Below are positions 25,237 through 33,524 of a stretch of DNA of 64,000 nt, piece after piece. The DNA comes from Pedobacter sp. KBW06. Its GTDB lineage: Bacteria; Bacteroidota; Bacteroidia; Sphingobacteriales; Sphingobacteriaceae. The translations under genes and the position numbers were made by a program. The notes below the pieces were generated by a model. The model saw nothing but the letters and a program-made list of their open reading frames with translations. It did no database searches and was not told where the DNA came from. The stretch's first letter is position 1, and every line of letters begins with the position of its first letter. Location: assembly GCF_003852525.1 (NCBI RefSeq), contig NZ_QAJL01000004.1, forward strand, positions 7,258-71,257. The letters run 5' to 3'.

Positions 25237-27687
25237 ATGAAGAGAATCCATTTAACGTTTTTATTAATATTCGGAAGTATCAGTACCTTATTTGCACAAG
25301 AATTCAAACTAAAAGGCAGTATTAAAGACACTGAGGGTCAGGCGGTCCCTTTCGTTTCTGTATATATTAAAAATACCACAAGAGGAACCTCGGCAAACGT
25401 TGATGGGATTTACACACTGGCATTGGACAAAGGCACTTTTACCATCGTTTATAAAGCCATTGGCTATAAAGCGATAGAAAAGGAGCTCAGCATTGCTGAG
25501 AATACTGAAGAGAATGTCATCCTGGCCGCAGAATCTTATACCCTTTCAGGAGTTACGATTGATGGCAATGCCGAAGACCCGGCTTATGAGATCGTACGCC
25601 AGGCCATAAAAAAGAGAAAGCAACATTTAACGGAGGTGAAGTCGTATACCGCCAATGTCTATATTAAAGGGGTACAAAAGCTCGTCGGCGCCCCGAAAAA
25701 GTTCTTTGGAAGAGATGTACAAAAGACGCTTGACCTGGACACCAACAGAAAGGGAATCCTTTATTTATCAGAATCCACCTCTATTTTTTCCTTTCAGCGT
25801 CCAGGTAAAATCCATGAAGAAATGATTTCTTCCAAAATATCAGGACGGAACAATGCATTTAGCTTTAACAAAGCTTCCGATCTTGTTGTTAATTTCTACG
25901 ACAACATCCTCCTGGAGAACAGCATGAGTGCGCGCGGATTTGTATCGCCTATTTCTGATAATGCATTCCTATATTATCGCTATAAACTTTTAGGATTCAG
26001 CAATGAAAATGGAGAGACCATCAATAAAATCCAGGTGATTCCAAAAAGAGAACACGACCCGGTATTCAGAGGGATTATCTATATCAAAGAAGACAGCTGG
26101 CACCTGGTAAATGCCAACGTTTACCTGACCCAAAACTCAGGAATCAATTTAATAGATACCTTAAAGATCTCTCAGCAATTCCTGAAAGTAGAAGATACTT
26201 ATATGCCTTCCAATATGAATTTCCAGTTTAATGGAAATGTTTTTGGCTTTAAGTTTGAAGGTTACTATGCAGGGGTCTATAGCAATTACAACCTCCATCC
26301 TAACTTTCCCAGGAACTATTTTAACGGAGAAATCTTAAAAATAACCAAGGCAGTCAATAAAAAAGATTCCCTTTTCTGGCTAAACAACAGACCCATTCCA
26401 TTAACTCCGGAAGAAAGCCGTGATTACGTTAGAAAAGACAGCATCGCTGCTTTAAAGACTTCAAAGCCTTATCTGGACTCCCTGGAAAGGGCAAATAATA
26501 AATTTGGGATCGTTAAAATATTGCTAACCAGCTATACCATTAATAACCGTTACGAAAGGAAACGCCTGAGGTTTGACCCCATTCTTCCTGCTTTATTCTA
26601 CAATACGGTGGAGGGCTTTGGGGCAAGATATGGTCTAACCTATACCAAAGATCTGGAATACGGCGCTTTTTACAGTATTAGACCCGAAGTAAGGTATGGG
26701 CTATCCAATAAACTGCTCACTGGATCACTAAGCGGAAATTACTACTATGACCCTGTAAAACGTGCCAGCATTAGTGCAAGCATCGGCTCAGGAATCTATG
26801 ACCTGAATAACCATGGCAGTATGAGTCTGCTGGCGAACTCCTTCAACTCCCTGTTCTTCGAAACCAATTTTTCTAAATTCTATAAAAAGGAATTTGCAAA
26901 TATTGGAACAAGCAGAGAACTGACCAATGGATTGCAAGCCACAATTTCTGCTGAATTTACAAGGAATACCAATCTGATAAATACCACAACTTATAAGATC
27001 AAGGATTTAAAAGGAGAAACTTTCAAATCTAATAACCCCTTTAGCCCTGAAGTAGAAAAACCTTTATTTCCTACTTATGAAGCCTTTATTCTGAATGCAG
27101 CGCTTACCTATACCATCGGACAAAGCTACATCACCCGTCCAGACCGTAAGATTTACCAGGAGTCAAAATATCCAACCATCAGACTCTCTTATAAGAAAGG
27201 AATTAAAGGCGTTCTGAGCAGTGATGTAGATTACGATCTGATTTCTGCGGAGATTTACCAAAACAGGATCAGTTCCGGTCTATGGGGCTATTCCTCTTTC
27301 GTTGTCGGTGCCGGGAAGTTTCTTAATAACGCACAGGTTTACTACCCGGAGTTTAAACATTTCAGAGGAAACAACTCCTTATTTGGTTTACCGGAATTGA
27401 GAAAGTTCCTATTTCTTGACTTTTACTTATACAGTACAGACAGAGAATATTTTGAAGCACATTTCGAGCATAATTTCTCCGGATTGCTGACCAATAAGGT
27501 ACCATTACTCCGGAAGTTAAAACTGGAAGAACTTGCCGGTGTCAGTTACCTTAGCCAGCCTTTGAAAAGAAATTATACGGAGTTTTATTTTGGATTACAA
27601 CGACTGATTTTCAGGGCCGCTTATGGTTTTGCTTATGATGGTAACAAAAGGGTAAACCACGGCTTCAGACTTTCTTACGGATTTTAA
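25237..27687 (+). CDS. DUF5686 outer-membrane protein with carboxypeptidase-like domain
   Basis: 816 residues with a Sec signal peptide (cleavage after STLFAQ). A CarboxypepD_reg-like beta-sandwich (about 22-110; GSIKDTEGQAVPFVSVYIKN) is followed by a long DUF5686 region that ends in a predicted outer-membrane beta-barrel closing with an aromatic residue (HGFRLSYGF). This family is widespread in Bacteroidota beside TonB-dependent transporters, but has no proven role. The barrel and the absent TonB box or plug argue against a SusC. It is monocistronic, ending at a hairpin. Confidence 0.88.
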   Translation: MKRIHLTFLLIFGSISTLFAQEFKLKGSIKDTEGQAVPFVSVYIKNTTRGTSANVDGIYTLALDKGTFTIVYKAIGYKAIEKELSIAENTEENVILAAESYTLSGVTIDGNAEDPAYEIVRQAIKKRKQHLTEVKSYTANVYIKGVQKLVGAPKKFFGRDVQKTLDLDTNRKGILYLSESTSIFSFQRPGKIHEEMISSKISGRNNAFSFNKASDLVVNFYDNILLENSMSARGFVSPISDNAFLYYRYKLLGFSNENGETINKIQVIPKREHDPVFRGIIYIKEDSWHLVNANVYLTQNSGINLIDTLKISQQFLKVEDTYMPSNMNFQFNGNVFGFKFEGYYAGVYSNYNLHPNFPRNYFNGEILKITKAVNKKDSLFWLNNRPIPLTPEESRDYVRKDSIAALKTSKPYLDSLERANNKFGIVKILLTSYTINNRYERKRLRFDPILPALFYNTVEGFGARYGLTYTKDLEYGAFYSIRPEVRYGLSNKLLTGSLSGNYYYDPVKRASISASIGSGIYDLNNHGSMSLLANSFNSLFFETNFSKFYKKEFANIGTSRELTNGLQATISAEFTRNTNLINTTTYKIKDLKGETFKSNNPFSPEVEKPLFPTYEAFILNAALTYTIGQSYITRPDRKIYQESKYPTIRLSYKKGIKGVLSSDVDYDLISAEIYQNRISSGLWGYSSFVVGAGKFLNNAQVYYPEFKHFRGNNSLFGLPELRKFLFLDFYLYSTDREYFEAHFEHNFSGLLTNKVPLLRKLKLEELAGVSYLSQPLKRNYTEFYFGLQRLIFRAAYGFAYDGNKRVNHGFRLSYGF

Positions 27688-27698
27688 ACCCCAAAAAG

Positions 27699-27735
27699 CA
27701 TTCATCCGCGCATTTTTGTCACGGATGAATGTTTG
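27699..27735. terminator. Bidirectional hairpin between convergent genes
   Basis: Perfect ten-base stem CATTCATCCG/CGGATGAATG with a 13-base loop, A-rich on one side and a short T run on the other. It separates the DUF5686 gene from the minus-strand gene. Confidence 0.6.
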
Positions 27736-27739
27736 ATAC

Positions 27740-28474
27740 TCAATTCCCGAGACTCAGCATCCGATGGTAAAGGCCCATCATGAGTTGAGGCGGAAAATAA
27801 TTGTAGTCCCTGTTGATGACATCCGTATCCAGAGGCAGGACATTCCAGCCTTCATCCCTCTTGATTTTTACCTCATGGATCACATGAATACATTCCAATA
27901 GCTTTTCCAGCAATTCATACATGGCAAAAGAGAGGTGGCCATTATCACGTTCCTCGGACATCGGTGTAGACCGCATGCTATAAAACAAGACCATATCCAG
28001 CTCATCCTGCCATACCGAAAGGCTTTGATGCTGAAAGATCTCATCAAATACAAACTTTACATTATTGATCTCCTGATCTTCCAGTAAGCGACAGTTTTTC
28101 ATAATGCCATCCGACAACCTCTTCTGCACTTCTACAAAAGAAGTCTCTCTCCACATCCCCCCGCTTTGATAAAGCGGATCTCCCTCCCGGATAAACAGAT
28201 CTATATAATCATCATTTAACAGGATCCAGGCCATTTCAATAAATCGCGTGGCATACTGGTGCACGCACATCAGCCTGGCGCGGTCATATACCTTTTCCTG
28301 TCCATAAGATGAATTACTAAAGGAAAGGCTAAATAATAAACGAAGTTCCTGCCTGAACAACTCCAGATCGGTTGCATCAAAAAAATCTTCCACCACCAAT
28401 AATGGATTTCTAACTTCTACTTCTTCCAAATACCTGAAACCGGGATTCTCTAATCCCTCATACCGTCTTCTCAT
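27740..28474 (-). CDS. Unknown protein divergent from the XRE/S24 regulator
   Basis: 244 residues, no recognised domain, no signal or membrane segment. Composition is acidic and aromatic with predicted helices. A segment near residues 75-115 resembles no catalytic motif I know. It is divergent from the XRE/S24 regulator across a 124-base AT-rich spacer with repeated TAATTA blocks, an arrangement that often means the regulator controls it. It may act as the effector or partner of that regulator; this is inference from layout. Confidence 0.75.
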   Translation of the reverse strand: MRRRYEGLENPGFRYLEEVEVRNPLLVVEDFFDATDLELFRQELRLLFSLSFSNSSYGQEKVYDRARLMCVHQYATRFIEMAWILLNDDYIDLFIREGDPLYQSGGMWRETSFVEVQKRLSDGIMKNCRLLEDQEINNVKFVFDEIFQHQSLSVWQDELDMVLFYSMRSTPMSEERDNGHLSFAMYELLEKLLECIHVIHEVKIKRDEGWNVLPLDTDVINRDYNYFPPQLMMGLYHRMLSLGN

Positions 28475-28598
28475 AATATGCGAATTTTAATTAATGATAT
28501 AATAATTATAGTTTAAAACATTATATTAGCTAAATAATTAATGCAATCTTACGTATAATTAATCAAAAGACAAATTAATTAAGACAATAAATAAAGCT
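28475..28598. promoter_or_regulatory. Divergent AT-rich control region
   Basis: 124 bases with repeated TAATTA-type blocks (around 28493, 28505, 28538 and 28556) between divergent genes. This is a likely operator region for the XRE/S24 regulator; I cannot define the exact site. Confidence 0.4.
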
Positions 28599-29285
28599 AT
28601 GAGAAAAAACATTTATTTAGAGACCGACAAAGCCGGCGCGAGGCTGAGGGAAGTCAGGTTAACAAAACAGATGACCTTGTCCCAGTTTTACACCCCTATT
28701 ACTAAACATATAGGGAACTGCTCTTCCATTGAAAGCGGAAGAAGAAGAATTGGGAAAAGACTTTCGAAAGAAATTCTGGAATACCACAGGATCAATCCAA
28801 GATACCTCAATACGGGAATGGGAGAAATGTTTCTGAGGTCTGATGATCCTGCAGAGCAACTGCCTCATCTGGAAGAGGGCGTTCCATTTTTTAATGTAAA
28901 CCTGACTGAGATGACCTTCGGAGAACTTCAGGTCTTTCAGGACCCTCCGGAATACTATGTCAACTACCGGCCTTTTAACGACTGTGATGCTTACCTTCCT
29001 ATCTATGGAGACAGTATGTATCCTAAATTCAGCAGCGGAGAAATTATCATTGTAAAAGAAATCCGGAACCGGGACATCATCCAATGGGGCGAAGCCTATC
29101 TGGTTGTCACTGATGAGCAGGCGAACAACATCACCACGGTAAAATTGTTATTTGAACATCCCAATCCGGAAAAGATCGTTTTGCGCGCTCTCAATCCTGA
29201 ATTTAAGGGTGATACTGTGATTCAACGGGGAGGCATCAAGCGGATATTCCTCGTCAAAGGGAAAGTAACCCGAAATCACTTATAA
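28599..29285 (+). CDS. XRE-type regulator with S24 peptidase-like domain
   Basis: 228 residues. The N terminus is a helix-turn-helix of XRE type (about 12-65), unusually degenerate (LSQFYTPITKHIGNCSSIESGRRRIGKRLS). The C-terminal half is the LexA/CI-type S24 domain with the serine in YGDSMYPKFSSGE and the lysine in TTVKLLF, the two residues needed for self-cleavage. The usual Ala-Gly or Cys-Gly cleavage site is not apparent upstream (EEGVPFFN instead), so self-cleavage is uncertain. No phage genes are nearby. It converges with the dehydrogenase gene with a ten-base overlap. Confidence 0.88.
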   Translation: MRKNIYLETDKAGARLREVRLTKQMTLSQFYTPITKHIGNCSSIESGRRRIGKRLSKEILEYHRINPRYLNTGMGEMFLRSDDPAEQLPHLEEGVPFFNVNLTEMTFGELQVFQDPPEYYVNYRPFNDCDAYLPIYGDSMYPKFSSGEIIIVKEIRNRDIIQWGEAYLVVTDEQANNITTVKLLFEHPNPEKIVLRALNPEFKGDTVIQRGGIKRIFLVKGKVTRNHL

Positions 29286-30247
29286 ACATCGGGATTGACG
29301 ACAAATGGGATTCGTTCTCCTTTGAGGCCGGCAATGATATTTCTGGCAGCCAGGACAGACATTGCCGCCCGGGTTTCCTCTGTTGCAGAGCCGATATGGG
29401 GAAGAACGGATACGTTAGGCATATTTAAAAGAGGATGATCTGGATGCATTGGTTCAGGATTGGTTACGTCCAGCCCCGCTCCCCAGATCTTCTTTTCTAC
29501 CAATGCCCTTAACAAATCTGCCTCATTATGAATTGCCCCCCTTGCCGTATTGATAAAAATAGCTCCGGGTTTCATCTTATTAAAAGCAGACCAGTCAAAC
29601 TTTCCCTCTGTCTCCGGGGTTAACGCGGTATGTACCGTAAGGACATCACTCTGTTCCAGCAGTTCATCAAAAGAAACCCAGCTGGCATTCAGTTCTTTTT
29701 CGGCTGCTTCGTTTCTGTTCCTGTTGTGATAAATTACCTGCATGCCAAATGCCCCGATACAACATTTCGCCATTTCCAACCCGATTTTCCCCAAGCCAAA
29801 AACACCTATTGTTTTGCCCCTCAATTCTATTCCCAGGTTAGATGTCGGATCAAAAAAGTCCCATTCTCCTTTTATAATACTTTTATGCATATGGAAGGCT
29901 TTCCTGGAAGTGGCCAACATCAATAAAAACGCGACATCTGCGGTTGCGCCACTCAGAACACAAGGGGTATTACCTATCGGAATCTTAACCTCAGTTGCTG
30001 CTTCAACATCTACATTATCATAACCCACAGAATGTAAGGCAATTACTTTTAAATGGCTGGAAGCCTGAAGAAAATCTTTGTCCAGCCTTGTACTTACACT
30101 CAATAAAGCATCACTATCCCTGGTATAAGCAATCAGTTCCTCCTGACTAAGTGCTCTTTTCTCTTTCCACTCTTCCACTTCAATCCCCGCCTCAATCATC
30201 AATTTTCGTCCTTCTTCCGGAATCACCCTGGTTACAAATACTTTCAT
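29276..30247 (-). CDS. D-2-hydroxyacid dehydrogenase (glyoxylate reductase-like)
   Basis: NAD(P)-dependent D-isomer-specific dehydrogenase, 323 residues from ATG 30247 (the frame opens 33 codons earlier, but that part runs into a terminator and is not protein-like). It shows the nucleotide motif GVFGLGKIG, the catalytic Arg in NTARGAIHNE, the Glu in DVTNPEPMHPDHPL and the His in LPHIGSATEETR. Layout and length are closest to glyoxylate/hydroxypyruvate reductases; the substrate is not decided by the sequence. It is monocistronic. Confidence 0.92.
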   Translation of the reverse strand: MKVFVTRVIPEEGRKLMIEAGIEVEEWKEKRALSQEELIAYTRDSDALLSVSTRLDKDFLQASSHLKVIALHSVGYDNVDVEAATEVKIPIGNTPCVLSGATADVAFLLMLATSRKAFHMHKSIIKGEWDFFDPTSNLGIELRGKTIGVFGLGKIGLEMAKCCIGAFGMQVIYHNRNRNEAAEKELNASWVSFDELLEQSDVLTVHTALTPETEGKFDWSAFNKMKPGAIFINTARGAIHNEADLLRALVEKKIWGAGLDVTNPEPMHPDHPLLNMPNVSVLPHIGSATEETRAAMSVLAARNIIAGLKGERIPFVVNPDVYK

Positions 30248-30297
30248 AAATCCTCTTTTATATAAAAAAAACAACCCTTCCCTGCAAATGTTCTCAA

Positions 30298-30341
30298 AAT
30301 AAAGAAGGCGGCTCCAAAAATTTGGAACCGCCTTCTTTATT
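30298..30341 (-). terminator. Strong terminator after the C1 peptidase
   Basis: 19-base arms (30298-30316 and 30323-30341) with one C-A position that is a G-U pair in minus-strand RNA, six-base loop, followed by a TTTATTTT tract on the minus strand. Confidence 0.9.
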
Positions 30342-30355
30342 GACAAGCTAACTAA

Positions 30356-31552
30356 TTAAAGACTAAGCTTTTTACGAATGTCAGATGGAAGACCTTTTTT
30401 GTTTAACAGGAAAGCTGTGGTTTTATACTTCACAAAATTCTTGGTTACATACAGGTATCCTTTATAATCATTGGTTGCACCCCATGAGTTTTTAACGATA
30501 TAATATTCTTTACCATTCTGATCTTTTGCAATACCGGTGATCTGCATTCCATGATCATCTGTAGTCTGGTAATTGTCAAATGCTTCCTGACGCATTTCAG
30601 TAGTAATTTCTTTTTCAGGTTTAGGTCCGTTGAACATCGTTGATTTCTCTTCTTTGGACATACTTTCAAAGTCTTTTTCAGGAACAAAAGCAACCCCATT
30701 TTTCCAGCTGAAACCTTTTTCACTTACATCGGTAGCCCAGGCAACTGTAAATCCTTTTTTCAAAGCATTGTCAATTACTTTAGTAATGTCGTCCATCTGT
30801 ACATTATATACCTGATCATAAGACCAGTTGTCCGGAACCATTAAAACCGTTTTTGTATAGTAAGGGGCAGTGTTGAAAGAAGAAAGCTCCACATAGTCTG
30901 ATGGATTAATCCCTACCACTTCTTTAGCAAAAGTTTTTGGCGTATAGTTTTTACCTTCAAACGTAAAGTTTTCAGGAACAGCACCAAGGCATGAATCTAT
31001 CGTAGCGATGTATTTCTTTTTCCAGTTCGGATCAAGCTTACCGTTAGGTGCTTTAACTGCTTCTTCAAGAATAGCTTTAGTCAGCTTATTCATGTCATCA
31101 GACTTATTTGCCGCAGTTCCGTAATCTCTGCCATTATAAACTTCCTGAGGCAGTGCACCATATAAAGCAAACATATTGATTACATCATGACATGCACCAC
31201 CATCGCCAAGCGTTAAGGCACCATGCATACGTACATAGTTAATTCCTTTTTCAATATAAGCATTGCGGGCAGTAAAAATATCGGCAAGGTCAACCGGCTT
31301 TTTACCTGCACGGATCATTTCAGATTCCAGGAATGAGTTGGTACTATAGCTCCAGCAGGTTCCTGATGATTTTTGATTTTTAACAGAAGTTGCCTCTGCA
31401 TTGATCACAGGAGTAAAAACAAAACTATTTTTACTATCTGTACTTTGGTTGTTTTTTAGTGAATTAACAAGATCATCCTGTGCAAATCCGCTCCCGGCAC
31501 TAAGTAGAAGGCCTGCAGCCAACAATACCGGTTTAATAGAAATTTTAGTCAT
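30356..31552 (-). CDS. Secreted C1-family (PepC/bleomycin-hydrolase-like) peptidase
   Basis: Papain-fold cysteine aminopeptidase, 398 residues with a Sec signal peptide (cleavage after GSGFAQ, near 25). The triad is complete: Cys66 in SSGTCWSYS, His in DDHGMQI and Asn in VKNSWGA. Length and the wide spacing between Cys and His match the bleomycin-hydrolase/PepC group rather than short papains, but bacterial PepC is normally cytosolic, so this is a periplasmic or exported version. It is monocistronic with an excellent promoter match and a strong terminator. Confidence 0.92.
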   Translation of the reverse strand: MTKISIKPVLLAAGLLLSAGSGFAQDDLVNSLKNNQSTDSKNSFVFTPVINAEATSVKNQKSSGTCWSYSTNSFLESEMIRAGKKPVDLADIFTARNAYIEKGINYVRMHGALTLGDGGACHDVINMFALYGALPQEVYNGRDYGTAANKSDDMNKLTKAILEEAVKAPNGKLDPNWKKKYIATIDSCLGAVPENFTFEGKNYTPKTFAKEVVGINPSDYVELSSFNTAPYYTKTVLMVPDNWSYDQVYNVQMDDITKVIDNALKKGFTVAWATDVSEKGFSWKNGVAFVPEKDFESMSKEEKSTMFNGPKPEKEITTEMRQEAFDNYQTTDDHGMQITGIAKDQNGKEYYIVKNSWGATNDYKGYLYVTKNFVKYKTTAFLLNKKGLPSDIRKKLSL

Positions 31553-31581
31553 TTTATATGTTTAAATTTAATCCGCCTCAC

Positions 31582-31598
31582 AAATCAGGATCTGATTT
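31582..31598. repeat. Palindrome in the peptidase leader
   Basis: AAATCAG-GAT-CTGATTT, perfect seven-base arms with a three-base spacer, between the promoter and the ATG at 31552. Operator or leader hairpin. Confidence 0.4.
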
Positions 31599-31611
31599 AT
31601 AATGACGGAAG

Positions 31612-31642
31612 CAAACTTAACAATATTCCTTTCAGTCAACAA
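31612..31642 (-). promoter_or_regulatory. Promoter of the C1 peptidase
   Basis: Minus strand TAAGTTTGC (-7, 31611-31619) with TTGTTG (-33) at 31637-31642, spacing 17-20 bases, which is the full Bacteroidota vegetative promoter layout. Confidence 0.7.
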
Positions 31643-31710
31643 CAGCTTAAAAAGAATGTTACCGAAGGTGTTTGCGGAAAATTTCTATAATTTTATGCTT
31701 AAATCAGGAT

Positions 31711-32496
31711 ATGGACATCTCATTAAAAGGAAAGTACGCATTAATTTGTGGCAGCACACAGGGAATCGGCCTTGCTACTGCAAAAGTTTTAGCAGGTCTG
31801 GGTGCGAACTGCATCCTGATGGCCAGAAACGAGGAAGCCCTGAAAGCGGCGCTTCAGCAACTGGCCTGCGATCAGGGTCAGCAGCATGGTTATCAGGTTG
31901 CTGATTTCTCTGAAAAGCAACAAATAGAAACCGCAATCCGGAAAATCACTGCAACTAATAACATCTCGATCCTGATCAACAACACTGGCGGGCCTAAATC
32001 CGGTCCGGTTACAGCAGCCCTTCCACATGATTTCGAATCTGCATTCCAGCAACACCTCATCGGAAATCAGATCCTTTCTACAGCAGTTCTTCCAGGGATG
32101 AAAGCATTGGGATATGGCAGGATCATCAATATTATCTCGACCTCTGTCAAAACGCCATTGCCAAATCTGGGTGTTTCCAATACCATCAGGGCTGCGGTTG
32201 CATCATGGGCCAAGACTTTGTCCAATGAGGTTGGGAAATTCAATATCACGGTAAACAACGTCCTGCCAGGACTAACGGAAACGGCAAGGTTAACCAGTTT
32301 AATTGAACAAACAGCAAAGATTCAACAATCAGAAATCCCTGATCTGGAAAAAAATATGATCAGTACGATCCCTATGGGCAGATTTGGAAAAGCAGAAGAA
32401 ATCGCCAATCTCGTCGCTTTCCTTGCTTCCCCAGCGGCATCCTATATAACAGGGACGAGCATCAGAGTGGACGGCGGACGCACACCTTCCATTTAG
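31711..32496 (+). CDS. SDR-family oxidoreductase lacking the catalytic Tyr/Lys
   Basis: Short-chain dehydrogenase fold, 261 residues from ATG 31711 (an earlier ATG at 31672 adds 13 residues without family support). The cofactor motif GSTQGIG (14-20), the NNTGG strand and the active-site serine (IISTS) are present. Where YxxxK should be, the sequence reads SNTIRAAV, so Tyr is Ser and Lys is Arg. A subgroup of SDRs shares this pattern and ends, as here, with SYITGTSIRVDGG. Catalysis by the normal relay is doubtful. Confidence 0.85.
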   Translation: MDISLKGKYALICGSTQGIGLATAKVLAGLGANCILMARNEEALKAALQQLACDQGQQHGYQVADFSEKQQIETAIRKITATNNISILINNTGGPKSGPVTAALPHDFESAFQQHLIGNQILSTAVLPGMKALGYGRIINIISTSVKTPLPNLGVSNTIRAAVASWAKTLSNEVGKFNITVNNVLPGLTETARLTSLIEQTAKIQQSEIPDLEKNMISTIPMGRFGKAEEIANLVAFLASPAASYITGTSIRVDGGRTPSI

Positions 32497-32522
32497 ATTT
32501 TTCCTATATCATTTATCTTTCT

Positions 32523-32530
32523 TAACTTTG
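32523..32530 (+). promoter_or_regulatory. -7 promoter element for trhO
   Basis: TAACTTTG matches TAnnTTTG exactly, followed by C, 40 bases before the ATG at 32571. Confidence 0.6.
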
Positions 32531-32570
32531 CAACGCATTAAACGCTGTATGCAACAGTATCAATGATTAT

Positions 32571-33509
32571 ATGAAAAAATTCCAGACCCTACTTTACTAT
32601 TGCTATAGTTACATAGCAGAGGCAGAACAATTTGCTGCCGATCACCTTACATTTTGTAAATCTCTAGGCCTTGTTGGGCGCATTATTGTTGCCAATGAAG
32701 GATTAAACGGAACTGTTTCCGGGACTAAAGAAGCTTGTGAAGCTTATATGGCTGCCATTAAGGCCGATGAACGTTTCGCTAAAACTGATTTCAAAATTGA
32801 CGAGGTAGATGAACCTTCCTTTATCAAAATGCACTGCCGCCATAAAGCAGAAATTGTGCACTCAGGACTAAGAGACACGAGTATTATCAACCCCAATGAG
32901 CGTACAGGTAAGCACCTGGAACCCGCAGATTTTCAAAAGATGATCGATGATGAGGATGTTGTTATTCTTGATGTCCGTTCAAATTATGAGCATAATCTCG
33001 GTAAATTCAAAAATGCAGTAACGCTGGATATTGAAAATTTCAGGGATTTTCCTGACAAAATCAATGAGCTCGCTCAGTATAAAGACAAAAAAGTACTCAC
33101 CTATTGCACCGGCGGAATCAAATGCGAAAAAGCATCTGCCTTATTGCTGCACCATGGTTTCAACGATGTATATCAGCTTCATGGAGGAATTATCAAATAC
33201 GGTAAAGAAGCCGGAGGAGAAGATTTTGAAGGCAAATGTTATGTCTTTGACAACCGCATTGCTGTTGATGTCAACTCGGTAAATCCCAGTATCGTTTCCA
33301 AATGTTTCAATTGCGGAACAGTTACGCCGAAAATGATCAATTGTGCCAATCCGGAATGTAACGAGCACATCACCCAGTGTGATGCCTGCGGGGAAGAACT
33401 ACAAGGGTGCTGCTCTGTAGCCTGTACAACCAACCCACGTAAACGCAGTTATGACGGAACCGGATATTATGTAAAAGTACCTCAACAAGTAAACGTTGCT
33501 TCTAAATAA
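32571..33509 (+). CDS. trhO: tRNA uridine-34 hydroxylase TrhO (rhodanese family)
   Basis: Oxygen-dependent enzyme that makes 5-hydroxyuridine at the wobble position of certain tRNAs (formerly YceA). The 312 residues have an N-terminal domain typical of the family (YYCYSYI, NEGLNGTVSG), a central rhodanese domain with the cysteine in LTYCTGGIKCEKAS, and a C-terminal Cys-rich zinc-type tail (CFNCGTV, CANPEC, CDACGEE). It starts 15 bases before the PUL regulator on the same strand, so the two could share a transcript. Confidence 0.94.
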   Translation: MKKFQTLLYYCYSYIAEAEQFAADHLTFCKSLGLVGRIIVANEGLNGTVSGTKEACEAYMAAIKADERFAKTDFKIDEVDEPSFIKMHCRHKAEIVHSGLRDTSIINPNERTGKHLEPADFQKMIDDEDVVILDVRSNYEHNLGKFKNAVTLDIENFRDFPDKINELAQYKDKKVLTYCTGGIKCEKASALLLHHGFNDVYQLHGGIIKYGKEAGGEDFEGKCYVFDNRIAVDVNSVNPSIVSKCFNCGTVTPKMINCANPECNEHITQCDACGEELQGCCSVACTTNPRKRSYDGTGYYVKVPQQVNVASK

Positions 33510-33524
33510 CTATCTTAGTCATTA

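Noticed and set aside
28599..29285. Prophage repressor
   Set aside because: S24 domain present, but no integrase, structural or lysis genes nearby.
30248..30346. N-terminal extension of the 2-hydroxyacid dehydrogenase
   Set aside because: Runs into the terminator of the next gene; ATG 30247 begins the conserved fold.
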